Positions 1 to 12,759 of a DNA stretch of 64,000 nucleotides are shown here, one piece after another. The stretch covers positions 27,120,469 through 27,184,468 of the forward strand of contig NC_057790.1 in NCBI RefSeq assembly GCF_014905175.1, written 5' to 3'. Below the pieces are notes generated by a model. That model was not told the origin of the DNA. It saw only the letters and a list, made by a program, of their open reading frames with translations, and searched no databases. Source of the DNA: Aphidius gifuensis (Eukaryota; Arthropoda; Insecta; Hymenoptera; Braconidae). Position numbers and translations under genes: made by a program. Each line of letters opens with the position of its first letter. Within the stretch, counting starts at the first letter, position 1.

Positions 1-780
1 AAAACTCATCCAATAAAATGCTAATTTTTGTTTACCCAAGTTAACCATGTGAGAGAGAGAGAGAGAGAGAGAAAAAAATAAAATAAATATAAAATGAAAA
101 TTAAAGTCCATGCGTATTTAACACAATTTATATACTTTCAAGACTAATATTGATTTTATATATTTATTAGAAATTGTAACTAAAAAAAATTGTCAACTAA
201 ATAAACTTTTACATGTACAATGAATTAATTGAAATTTAATATAAAATAGTTGAAATGATGATAATGAAAAGATAAATATAAATTGTTATGTTAATGAGAT
301 TGGTAAAAGTTCAGAGGATATATAAGAAGCTTTTATGTAATGTGCCACCGCGAAATGTGCTCTCGTTGCTTGCCGCAAAGGCACTTTGGCATTATTAATT
401 AAGACCAAAAGATATACCAACTTTTGCAAGTACATAGGTAGAAATAATATTTACCCGAGGTTCATTAGAAAATTTACGAGATAAAGATTAAGCAACGAAA
501 GATGGCGCCTCAAAGAAGACGGTTTCTCATTAAAATATTTATATGTATAATTAACTAGAGCCTATATATAATATTTTTATATATTTTTAAACATTATACT
601 TTTTGTCTTGTTGGTTTTTATTTAATTTATTTCAACAACTTGCTAGTTTATGAAAAAATTAATTTAAAATTGAACAAAGTAAGCAAGGGCTACCTCGCAA
701 TTAAGGCAGCAATTAAAAAAAAAATATATTGCGTTAATATAAATTTGATAATTTATTTGAAAATTTATAAAATAATAAAA
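1..780. other. AT-rich intergenic sequence
   Basis: There is no supportable gene here. A (GA)n microsatellite lies at about 52-72. The short open frames are low-complexity and Lys/Ile/Asn-rich, as expected by chance at this AT content. Confidence 0.6.
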
Positions 781-1245
781 AGAAGGATTCTTGACAATTT
801 GGCCTCGAAAAAACCACGGAGAAATAATTTTTTTTCAAGAGATATAAATTTAATTAGCCAAATGGTATTTCATGCATTATGTCATTTTCAAAAACTTCAA
901 ATTTCAATGTTATTTTTTTTCTAGTTAATAAATGCATTGAAGAATTGTTTTGAAAATTTACAGGATAAAAGAGGAAAAAATTCTAAACAATTTAGGCTCA
1001 AAAAATTCCAAAAGAAATATTTATTTCCAAAGATATGAATTTTATTAACCATGTAGCACTGTATGCACTATTTGCATTATGTCATTCGATGGACTTTGAT
1101 GTTATTTTTTTTCTAGTAATAAAACGCACCGAAGAATTATTCTAAAAATTTACAGGAAGATAGAAGGAAGAATTCTCAACAATTTAGACACAAAAAATTT
1201 CAGTAAAAATATTTATTTCCAAAGATACAATTTTTATAAGCCATC
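781..1245. repeat. Degenerate tandem repeat, about 190-bp unit, ~2.4 copies
   Basis: Three related blocks begin near 781, 971 and 1163, each opening with a GAAGGA-like word, ATTCT and a CAATTT.G.C segment. Within the first two units the same order recurs: a CATTATGTCATT segment, then TTATTTTTTTTCTAGT, then a GAAGAATT..TT..AAATTTACAG segment. The third unit is cut off after its first ~80 bases. The unit lengths are about 190 and 192 bp. No coding capacity is apparent. This may be a relic of a satellite or a locally amplified element. Confidence 0.6.
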
Positions 1246-4200
1246 CATCAATTTATCGACATACATGAGCACTAAAAAATTACACCGACAACCGATACCT
1301 TACCCCACAACACATTCAAATAAATTCGCATCCTATTGATTATTTTTTCCTTTTCTATAAGGGTTCATTCAGTGCATCACAGCATCCCTTATTAATACCG
1401 ATAAAATAGAACTCACTCGTTTCATCTGTCGTCTACCCCTGCAGTTGATATATTATTATTTGTCCATTAAGACAATTTTCAACAATTTCAACAACCATTA
1501 TTATATCAAATAATAATAAAACTGCTATATTCAAAAATAACTACAACAGTCTATCAAAAAATAGAAAAAAAAAACAGTCCAAATAATATTTTAGCATTTA
1601 AACCTACAAAATATTTAATAAATCAAATATAAAAATTGAAATTTTCTCATTTTCATTTTTAAAATTAAATTCATCTATTATACAAATAAATCAAAGTAAC
1701 AATAGACAAACAGATTTTTTTTTAAAATAATAAAAGATGAAAGAAATATATATTAATATTTTTATTATGTAAAATATAAAAGATATATAGCAGGAAGCAA
1801 TGCATATTCAAAATTACGCCAAGGGGCATCATGTTTGTCCCTTGTTTTTTGAATTTTGAGCAATATGTATACAACGCGCTCACACACCAAGTCCACACTA
1901 AATTTAGTTACTTCATTTGCGTTCATCCTCGGTCTTTCCTCTTTCCTCTTTCCTCAATTCATTTTGCATCAACCCCTGGCCTTTATAAAACCCCCCTCAG
2001 TATACGTCCAGCGTTATGAATTTTAATAGCTTTATAGCCCGGGAATCAGAGTACAGTGCAAGAAGAGAGTGAGCAAGGTGGTTTCGCGATCAGCAGGGTA
2101 GCGGAAAAGGGGGTTTATGGGGGGAGACAAAACATTGCCTCCCTGCAACTTGGTGGGGTTACAGGCAAAAAACATGTTAAACTAAATATAAAAATAACAA
2201 TAATAAATAAATAAAAAATATAACGATAACGAGTAATCCATGAACGAGTGCAAAAAATTGCAACGCTTTTTTAAAATTTTTTTTTTTTACTCTTATATAT
2301 TCAACGTCAAATTGTCGATAGATTAGTTTAAAGATAGATATATATATTTACTTGAAAGCTAGTGCATGTGTGATGGCCGTCAAAATGTGTTTGTTCATGA
2401 CCGCGTCGTAAAAAATTTTCATTCGACACTTTTTTTATTTTTTTTTTCCCCACTCGATTTTATATATTCATATATAGTTTTTTTTTATTTTTATTTATTT
2501 AAAATTTTTATTTTCTCGTCATATATAAAATTCATTCCATCAACATCATATATGTATCCAGGCCGTTCATGTAAAGCCTTGTCATAACTCGCAATTCAAT
2601 CATATAAAATCACTCTTGTCATGGAAAAAATAATATTTTTCAAAAATATCTGTAGATAGGTCAATTTTTCATATTTTTATTTTAACAAAATTTTATATTG
2701 TTGTATTTAAAAGCAAGAAACTAGTTTATTATTAATTAACACCAAAAAAAAAAACACAATTTTACTGTTAAAAAATTTTAAAAATATTTTTAAAAAGAAG
2801 TCGTTAAATTACTTGTTGATAAAAAAAATTTTATATTGTTTACCTTTTGTTTTTTATAAACAATTAAATTGTCAAAAAATTTTAAACATTTTTACAATCT
2901 ATTTGTATAAATAAAATTAAAAAAAAATTGGACACTTGTGCATGATTAGTTTGAATGCAACGATATAATGTTTAGGATATTTTTCCTCAAAGAAAGATTG
3001 CTGCAATTGTTATAATAGCTACAGATATGACACCGCCGCAATAAAAGTATCTAAAAAATATATATAATAATAGAGCAGGTATTTATTGTTAATGAACACA
3101 GTGAAGTGTGTAATATATTTGAATATGCGTCTGTGGCTTATGAGGAGGAGTGTGTATCATCCCTATAGGAAAGTGCAACCTCTTTTCTTAAACTTGACAC
3201 AGTGAATGGTGTTAGTTCTAACGCCTAAGGGTGCACATGAATGACTATATAGTGATGCTGTTGATGGACCCACAAGAGCTATTCAAAATTTTATATATAT
3301 AACATGCATTCAATAGAAAAATAAAAATCACAAAAAAAAATTTTTTTAAGTTTTGCAAATTCGGTTCATTTGTTGCATTGTCAGTGGCTTAAAAAGAAAT
3401 GAGACCCTCTTGAGTAAAATCGTCACCAAAGAAGCTTGATGTCTACCGACAAACTACATATGTACAAGACCAAAAGAGAGAAAAATAAAATATCCAAAAA
3501 AATGCATTTTTTAATTGAAAAAAATAAAAAATAAATTAATTTAAAAAATGTTTATATTTTGTTTCAATATAAGAATAAAAAAATGAATAATTTTCATATA
3601 AATAATTAATGTTAAATTAAATAAATCGTGAGAAAAATAAATATTTAACATTTATAGATGAAATTTAATTATTTCATTGGTCTAGGCATATATGTGAAAG
3701 CTAATATGCAACTTGGTAATTTGATAATGTCCTGCCCTGAAGCTTGACCAAACATTAATCTCTAATACAGTGACAGATATATTAGAAACGACTCAATGAA
3801 GCTGTCTGCTTTACATTATTTGAACCAGCAAATCTCCAGTGCAAACACATCAATAATTTTTATTCTTTTTTTTCCCATGCATATACGTATATAGCAGACA
3901 GTTCAATCTTCCCTTTTATCCGATTCAGGGGTTCTTCGACTTTTGTTTGTCACATTATTATATTAAATTGTACACATATACTTTTATAAATATATGCCTT
4001 GTCAAAAGGTAAAATATATCCAATAAAAAACAGGTTAAATTTTCAAGCATTAAAAATATTTTTTTAATCTGATTTATTTTACATTTCTAATGACTGCAGC
4101 GTTAAAATATATTTATCATGCATGATTTTTAAATCTGATATTAACATGTCAACTGTTATATATTAATTTGGAAAAAAAAAAAATTTCATCAAATTGTTGG

Positions 4201-5933
4201 ATAAAAGAAAAATTATAAAAATGAAATAAAAAGATTTCACGAATGTAAACAATGTGGCAAAACGAAAATGGGAAGCGCTGGACTGGTATAAACAAGGGTC
4301 GCCATGCAATATTAGGGGGCATTAAGTTGCCATAAAGAGCGCATTAGAAAGTATATATATACATAGAAAAAAAGATATAGTTGAAATCGAGAGAGTTGAA
4401 GCAAGCCAGAGGATAAACGATGCCCTCGAGGGGTAGTTTAGCGTTTAATTGTTCCACCCCGTTGTATCAAAGGTCTCAATTTCTGCTTGGCTACATCATG
4501 CCTTGCAAAAACTTGACAGCATATATATACACACACACATATACACATCTACATAAACAGCTATTATTCGATATAAAACTTATTTATTTTATTTTTTTTC
4601 TATATACGTGTGTCTATGTGTAGCTTTGTTTATACATAGTCAAAATACACAGTGTTACAAATAGGTATTTAATAAAATAAAAAAAGTATATAAAAAATCA
4701 ACAAAATATTTCCAAAAATATTTAACCCTTTTTCCAATAAGCATCGATAGTCGCGTCGGGACTTAATCCAACAGATATATAAATAAAATAAAAGGGACAA
4801 ACAAAATTATTGAAAAATATCATTTCATATATATCCGCATGTGTGTGAGTGGAGTTGATTTTTTTTTTTTTTTCAATATATTTATGTCCTTCAAAGCTTT
4901 AAATATTTTAAATCTACAATATTTATATTTTATATTTAATAATTATTTATTTATTAATAAGCACTATACATGTACGCAAATGAACAAGTTTGAAAATAAA
5001 TAATATATATATTCACAAGACACTGGATTTGTATATCCAAGAGTTTCTATTGAACCGATTTGGTATTTTGAGTAAATATTAACTAGTCAGAAAGCTATTG
5101 GTGGCATTACATTTAAGAGCAAGATGAAAATATATATATGACGATGAGTGAAATGAGAGAGGGAGGGAATACGAATAAAGAGTGAATGATGATGACGACC
5201 ATGTCGAGAACAGGATAACGGTGAACATTTATAGTAGTTAAAGAGGGGTTGAAAAAGAGTAATAGAGAGGGGGGTAAAAAGGGGGTGAGAGGAAAGTGGG
5301 TAGAGGATAGAAAATGCGCTCACAAGCCCTTTGGCAAATTTCATAACCGAACTTGTCGTATTTACCGAGATTATTTCAATATATTCGACTCAACCTGGGC
5401 AATCTGTTTGCAAATATATAATATATCTATATATAAATTTCAATCTGGTGTATATGCGTGAATAGAAGTTTACGCGGCAAGCCGAGATTCTCTGTATAAC
5501 TTAGATTGAGCTTTATCTCTATATATATATGCTTATAATAGCTACATGTGTATATTGCAGATATATATACTTTGAAACTTGTTATTCATGATAAAAAGGA
5601 ATGAGAAACTGATGAAGTGAAATTTAATAAATTTTGTCAAGCTGAATTTCATCGGTTGAAAATAATAATAATAAATTTATGAATGTTTTTCAAGTTTTAA
5701 AACGTAAATTAAAAACTACAAATACTGTATGTTATAATATTTTTTAAATATAAATTATTCATCAATAGTTTATTTTAATGTGTTAATTATATAATTGATT
5801 GGGAATTATTTTTTGTTATTTAATTTGAACAATTGTTGAAATTATATTTTAATATACAATGTATATAAGTGATTTAATAAAACCAATGCTAATTAATTGT
5901 GAGGTAGGATCACTGCCTCTCTTCCCCCACGAA
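1246..5933. other. Intergenic desert with one GC-elevated island
   Basis: I see no gene. The segment 1960-2165 is noticeably less AT-rich than its surroundings and carries a TATAAAA word near 1984 followed by pyrimidine-rich sequence, so it could be a promoter or enhancer. No open frame follows it. A second mixed-composition segment at 3100-3250 contains direct repeats of CACAGTGAA. The remainder is poly(A), poly(T) and TA-dinucleotide tracts. Confidence 0.4.
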
Positions 5934-6076
5934 AAAATATATATATCCTGGATGTACGCCATTCAGATATATCCTGGAATTTCTTAAGAGAATACCTGCA
6001 GTATCGGAAATATTCAAGATATATTCAGGGTATATCCGATCGGCATATATCCAGTATATTCATATTTTTGTGGGGG
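5934..6076. mobile_element. Small fold-back (MITE-like) element, 143 bp
   Basis: The ends are inverted copies. The left end reads CCCCCACGAAAAAATATATA, and the right end is the inverted form of CCCCCACAAAAATATGAATA. The interior holds repeated ATATCCTGG/CCAG-type words, so the whole segment can fold. It has no coding capacity, as expected for a non-autonomous MITE. No clear target-site duplication was seen. Confidence 0.5.
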
Positions 6077-6240
6077 TTTAGCCTAGGTAAAGAGTTTATC
6101 TAAGTGAATTAATTAAAAGAATTCAAATGACGGAACAATAAAAATCATATAATAAGATGATGATAATAAAGCAAGTACTGCATAGAAGAAAAAAACATTG
6201 CTGTATAATATAAAAAATACCACTTGCACTACCAATGTCA

Positions 6241-6361
6241 GGAATTTAAATTTAACTCTGGTAGAAATAAGAGTCAATTTTTGACTTCTCGCATATCAAA
6301 TTAACATGTGAAGTCGAAAAGTGACCTCAAATTGACTCTAATTTCTACCCGGGAATTTAAA
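6241..6361. mobile_element. Palindromic MITE-like element with 21-bp inverted ends
   Basis: The left terminus at 6260-6280 (starts GGTAGAAATAAGAGTC) pairs with the right terminus at 6329-6349 (ends GACTCTAATTTCTACC) at 20 of 21 positions. A second inner pair is GACTTC and GAAGTC. The direct repeat GGAATTTAAA occurs just outside, at 6241-6250 and 6352-6361, and could be an extended target duplication. A related right end occurs at 9340-9365, and a related left end at 53949. Confidence 0.6.
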
Positions 6362-6478
6362 AGTTTAATTCGATTTTTTGAAAGTGCATTAATTGATCAT
6401 CAATCAGTTGGATATGAATATCATCTTATTATTATAAAGATAACAAAAAAAATTAAGCAGATTATATCGCATAAAACG

Positions 6479-6585
6479 TAAAAATATCGGAGAAAAATCC
6501 GGAGAAAAGTGAAAAAATATCGAATAAAATCTAAGAAATATCGGAGAAGAGCGGAGAAAAATTTTCACCAGGGTAAATAATCAAG
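6479..6585 (+). repeat. Copy A of a dispersed 'CGGAGAAAA' repeat
   Basis: The words CGGAGAAAA and ATATCGGAGAA repeat here, and the segment ends in ATTTTCACCAGGG followed by TAAATAATCAAG. The same sequence order and the same 3' end recur at 23560-23693. Related fold-back versions lie at 52817-53138 and 54061-54281. This is probably a half-copy of a palindromic non-autonomous element. Confidence 0.55.
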
Positions 6586-9500
6586 ATATACCTATATAAT
6601 AATAGAATTTAATTGACATGCATGAGTTGCTTGTATGTATACATTATAAATAGAGAATGAAATCAAAGTTAATGACCAATATTGGCTATAATGTGTTCTG
6701 AAATCGAACTAATTAAATAAAGGGCCCGAAATTGGTGAAATGAGGCGTCAACAACTGACAACTAAACGAGCGCCTGTTGTACGTTTTACTACTGCACGTG
6801 GCAAAACGTGCGCACTTGCTCTCTTTCTCTCTCTTACACAAAAACACTGACACACACACACACGTATGTACATTTCGTCTAGTCAGCTAGCTTAGTACTG
6901 TAAAAGTAATAGTAGCAGTGGCAGTATGTAGTAGTAGTATATGTCGACTTTATGCTCATGATTTGTGATGGGCACAATTGGACTCAAATATATATGTATA
7001 TTATTGAATATGTCTGTCCCTTTGTATATTATCATATTGGCTTTTATATATATACATACAAGTTACATATGTATTGTATAAATTCTCTCTTGTGACATGG
7101 AGAATTTTCGTTTCACGTTTGATCGAATCGTGCCACTCTTGATTCATCTCTAATAATGTAATGTAACATGTATTATTGTCGCTTGATCGTTACTCTTATT
7201 ATCATCATCATCATCATCAACGCAATTATAGACATATTATATTTATTAATGACACAATAGTGATCATTTCTATTGGCAATTTAATTTTCATTGTTACTTT
7301 TTATATACTCAATTACTTTTACTCAAATTTATTTATTAACTATATTATAAATGTACATGGTGCTTTTGATATGTCTAATAGATGATTAGAAAAATCATTC
7401 ATTTTTTTTAATTCAACATAATTAACCAATTATTGATTGATAATAAGCTAGTGAATTTTTAAAATATTAAATTGCTGAAAAAAAATCTTTTATTTATAGT
7501 TTTAGAAAAAAAAATATAATTTTACATTTTTATTTTAATGTAAAAATCAAGTTAAATGATATATAAAAAAAAAAAAAAGCTCTATACATGTAGATATGAT
7601 GTAATTAAAAGTAAAAAATTAAGGATTGGCATTGTTTCATTAGATTTACATTTTACACCAAGGCTAATATAAAACTGGATTTTATAAAATTCTATATATA
7701 TAATAAAGTCTGTGTGATTGTGGACACAACCGCACGCCTTTGCAATACACAATACACATAGACGTAATTACATATACACACACACATTTAATGGCAATTT
7801 AGAGGAGAATAAAAAGTTAAGCTTCTGTCAAGCTTGGCGGGTGGCTTGGAGACAATGGATCCGCGGCTTTGTAATCCCAATAGCAAGCAAACGATATATA
7901 CGAATTTCTTGCATCCACTGACTGCCATCACCATCATCATCCTTCTCCTCCTCATCATCATCATCATCATCTTTTCTTGTACATTAAAAATTATAAATTT
8001 TATTAAGTTAATAAATTAATTATTTTATATTTTTTCATTACAAAATAATTATTTTCATTTGTAAAATTTATTTATTTATTTAAAATAATTAATTTTATTT
8101 TTTTTTTCATATTTTTAAAATTAAGCTTGGTAATTAAGCTGTAAGAAATTAGTACATGAGATTTTTAACTTGAATATATCCTTGACAATTTTAATAATTT
8201 TTTTTTTTAAATAATAAATCACATTTTTTATTTTTTTTCTCCATATACATGAAGAATTATATGTATAAATAAAGATAGCTACTTTGAAAGTAAAATCTAC
8301 TGGAAAAAAAATAAAAATAAATGAATGGAATAATAAAAAAAAAAAAATAGAAAAATCCGTTATTTTATTCAAGTTTTATAGCACTCGATATCGATGCTCT
8401 TCGATTCATAGGGATTAAACAAAAATCGTAATTCTTGTACCAGAAATAGAAACAATATAAATGCTTATATATCAACGGCCTAATATTTAAAAAAAATATG
8501 GAGATAAAAAAAAGTGTGTGTATATATGAAAGCTCGATTATGCCTGACTATTTATGTATAAAAAAAAAAAAATATGATCTGTTATTAGACCGACAATTAA
8601 ACCAAAATTTATCGAGTAAAATTTTACATGTATACATAAGAATAAGTTGCATTTATTTGAAGTCTATTATGTACATCATGTTTGTGTATTTACAACACCA
8701 GCCAATTACTTACACTAGTTAAATATAAATTTAAATATACATTGACAATTTATTGTGAGACGGTCTCTCTGTGTTTTCATACATCTGCTAGAGTACCACA
8801 ACGGGAGGTCTCTATATAAGAAGACTTTTTCGCATCAGTTTATCCTTAGAATATAAAATCGAGTATATATTTTTATTGTAAAATATAATGTACATATCGA
8901 AGCTAAATTCAAAATATAATGAAAAAAAAAAAAAACAAGTATATGTGTGCAGTAGGAAGAGAGCAAAAGCTGTATATGAAATTGTCAAAGTGTTTATTTA
9001 TTTTTTCTGAATCCAGGTACCACCCATCAGTGGTCTCATTATACCACGTAACTTGATATGGGAATTTTTGAAAATATATATTATGCTTAATGTTATTTTA
9101 TTTATTTTCATAACTTGGATACTTTTTTTTTTTATATTGAAATTTGAGTTTTAAAAAAATTTAAAATATCAATGGAGCTTTTTTTTTTTATTTAAATTTA
9201 TTTATAAATATATAGTTAATTAATTAGTTGAAAATAATAAACACTTTGTGTATTGTTGATTTCAGTGTAGATTATTTTACCATGAAAATCAATGTCAAAA
9301 TTTGACGGGTTGATTTTGTACTCTCAAAGGATAAGACAATGTCAAATTGACTTTAATCTATACCCAAAAAAGCTCGGCTAAAAATAAATATAAATATATT
9401 AAATTACATTTAAAATTAAACTAAATAAAAAAAAATATATTTTCCACTTGAAAAGTACAAAAAAAAATTAAATTTAAAAAAAAATAATCTCATCTACATA

Positions 9501-12500
9501 CATTAGAACAATAAAAATAAATAATTAGACAGACAATTAAATTTTTATAAAATTGAGCAAGTTCCCATATCACGAGTACACATATATCTAGAGATTTAAA
9601 AATAAAGGGTCGTGGACCCCCAATGGTGCACATAAAAATACTACTAATAAAAATAAAAATAATAATAATATAATATCAAAGTGGGGCTTTTAACGCATGT
9701 ACTTTCTTTCATCGTCCGTGTAATGCGATGTGTTCGCCTCTTTTCTATTTGATTTATTGTCGTGGTAGGTACATGGGTATGGCTTTACTACACATGTGTA
9801 TAGAAAATTGATCTTGCGGAAACATTTTTCCATTGGCATTTAAATTTTTAACGTTCATATTTCTCACCACTAGTTAACCACAAAATGTTTGTTATCATAT
9901 TATTATTATTATTTAACTTTATTTATTGACATGTAATAATTAAAATATATTTTGTTAGTTAGAATTAAATTGTTAAATTATTGAACAATTATAATTAGCT
10001 AAAAATTATTTACAACAAATTGTTGAAAGAAGCTAATTTTTTTTTTTCAACAAGAGCAGCTATATTTTTTTAAATAAATTATTATATAATAATGAGACAC
10101 ATGCAACATTTTTATTTATAAATAGCAAAATATATATTTCTCTCTATGCGTATACACAAGGTTCCCAGCAAAGAATACCTTGTTGCACCCAGATAATAAA
10201 ATTCAAACGACGCGTACACAAATTTGTGTATAGTGAGAAAAAATTAAATCGAAAGAAAGTGAGAATTGAATGGTGGTGGATAGTACATATAGATGTACGC
10301 ATTGCTGCAGTGGGAAGAAAAAAAATAAAATAAATAATTTTGAGCATCGACGTGTAAGCCAAGCACGTTAATATGCCCAAATGCTTTCTAATGGTCTTAA
10401 TGAAGTGTGTGCACTCAATTTATTTGGATCGTCAAAACTCGTGTTTGAATCTCACATGACCATCATAATGAAACTAATTTTTAAGCATAACCATACACTT
10501 AACTTAACAACGTGCGAACATTTATCAACTTTTTTCAATTTTTTTTTGAGCTAATTTATTTAAAAAAAAAAATCAACCCTATTTTTATATAATACTCTTT
10601 TATTATAATTATATAAACACACAATAAAATGCAACCTGTAATTGTCATTGAGCTAAAATTTTTATAAATAAATAAAGCTTAATATTTAAATAATAATATT
10701 TGAACCCTTCGCAGTGTTTTTGAAGCTTTAACTTTGAAAACTGACTGTCTTTGAATTTTGAAATGAAAATTCAATTCAAGATTTGAATGTGAAAAGGCAA
10801 TATTTGAATTTATTTAAATTATAATTATTTAAATTTATCTACAAACTACCCCAAGATCCAACAGCATCAATTTAGCTGGGGAAAAAAAAAAGCTCTATCT
10901 ATATATATATATTTAAATAGATATAACTAATTAACACTGCATTCAACTGCAAGAAGATGATAAAATCATTGTCTATTATCATTGTTATATTATTGTTGAA
11001 CAATATATAGTGCTGCATCATGATGTAGCACATGTGTTAAGTATTTAAGACTTATTTAATATACATGCAATTTCTTGTACATAAACCATCTAGATGAATA
11101 TCTTTTTTAATTTTTTTTTTTTTTCTATTTCATCGTTCATTTCCGAGTTGAACGGCTTATAATGCATGCATATATGAAATAATGAAATACTTAGCTGGTG
11201 TATTCCATTGCCATTCAGCCACCTCTCTTCTCATTGAGCTTTTTCTTCATTTTTTTTTTCCATCGCGTATAGCCTCTTGTGTATTAACGCGAAAAGCTCA
11301 GAAGCTCTATATATGTATCCAATGCACTTGTTCGTTTATGTGTGTATATATAGAGAGAGAAAGAGAAAATATGTATAGAGTGACAAAAATAAAAATGGTA
11401 AAAATAAAATAGTGAAAGACGAAGAATAAGTCATAAAGAAGCATATAGAGGTTTGAAACGTTGAGTGGAAGAGTATAAAGTGAGCATATTACTATTGAGA
11501 ATAAGGACTTGGCTTCGAGATGAGGGCTGCTTCGTACTAAATTTATAGTGGGGGAGGAAAAATATAAAATAGGGGGGTAAATTACAAATGGGGTGGTACA
11601 ATAGGCACTAATGGATTTCAAGCTGCCGCAAGAGGCGCTGCTTTTAATCTAATTGTCCTTCGAACCAGTGGTTGTCATTATTTCAAATAAAAAAAAAATA
11701 AAAAACATACAATTCACTCAAATAGGTGAAAATGTATTTTAAAAATTTTTTTTTTTTTTTCAAGATTAAATTTTATTTTATAAATTGCAAGCTCAATTTG
11801 TTTTTTAAATTTTTTATTTATTTTATTTTTTAAATAATCACACACAACCAAATGTTTTTTTTTTTTTCATATATTATATATCTCGTCATTGTTATAATTT
11901 TTTTTTTTCAATTATAAATGAAATGTTATTTAACTACATATATACATTTGATTATATTATCGATTTATAATTGTACAAAAAGCTTTGTTTTTTTTTTATA
12001 TATTTTTAATTTATATTAACTAGAAATATTAATTTTTTTTTTTTTAATTATTAATTAATACATTAATGGTGATAAATTAAATTACTTGATGATTATTATA
12101 TTGAATTTAATCATTTGTATATATTTACATTGAATCATGTGTTTAAATTTAAATTCCTGTAAATACAGAATTGTGTGTGTGTGTGTATATATTGTTATAA
12201 TCGATTAAAGTGTTAAAGCGTGGGTCAATTGATTATGCGGTTGTAGCCACTAATAGCCACAGCCAATATATAAATAAATATATTTAATCATTTGACTAAT
12301 CATCATTCAACCTCAAAAAATAATCGATTATTTTATTATTTTATTTTTAACTATTATTTAATATTTATCATTATTACTATTATTGAAAATTTAAATTATT
12401 ACATCACCTTTATTATATATAAAAAAAGTGTATTTATTTATTATTGTTATTGGTATTATTATCAATGATGATTGAGGCAATAATATTATGTATATATAAA

Positions 12501-12540
12501 TAATTATTGACCAAACCGCCTGCGGTATTGATTGTCATAA
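6586..12540. other. Intergenic desert downstream of the homeobox gene
   Basis: I see no gene. The segment 6720-6960 is GC-elevated and contains GCACGTGGC (an E-box) plus CACA repeats, so it is a candidate regulatory element. 7200-7220 and 7930-7975 are ATC/TCA microsatellites. 9265-9365 has weak inverted ends (TAGATTA and TAATCTA) and a right end like that of the 6.26-kb MITE. 12174-12187 is (GT)n. Short open frames are low-complexity chance frames. Confidence 0.4.
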
Positions 12541-12727
12541 TTAATTGCCAGATTTACGTATAATTTCTTCAGCTTTTACCCTAAGTACCTGTGCACTTTG
12601 TCGTCTTATTTCGTCGTCTGATGACACTGATTCATCATCACGTTCTTGTTGATCTTTCGAGCTCAAATTTTGAGGTGAATTTTGTGCATCAAGAAATAAT
12701 GAATGTTGCTGAAGTTGTTCACGTTGT

Positions 12728-12759
<32 letters not shown>

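Noticed and set aside
1980..2010. TATAAAA promoter with an associated gene
   Set aside because: No coding exon, splice signal or plausible transcript follows. It was mentioned only as a GC-elevated island.
7176..7385. 69-aa frame with a His run
   Set aside because: It is produced by a CAT/ATC microsatellite, with AT-rich low-complexity sequence around it.
9265..9365. Third GGTAGAAAT-type MITE
   Set aside because: Only the right end resembles the 6.26-kb element. The left inverted match is about seven bases, too weak for its own entry.
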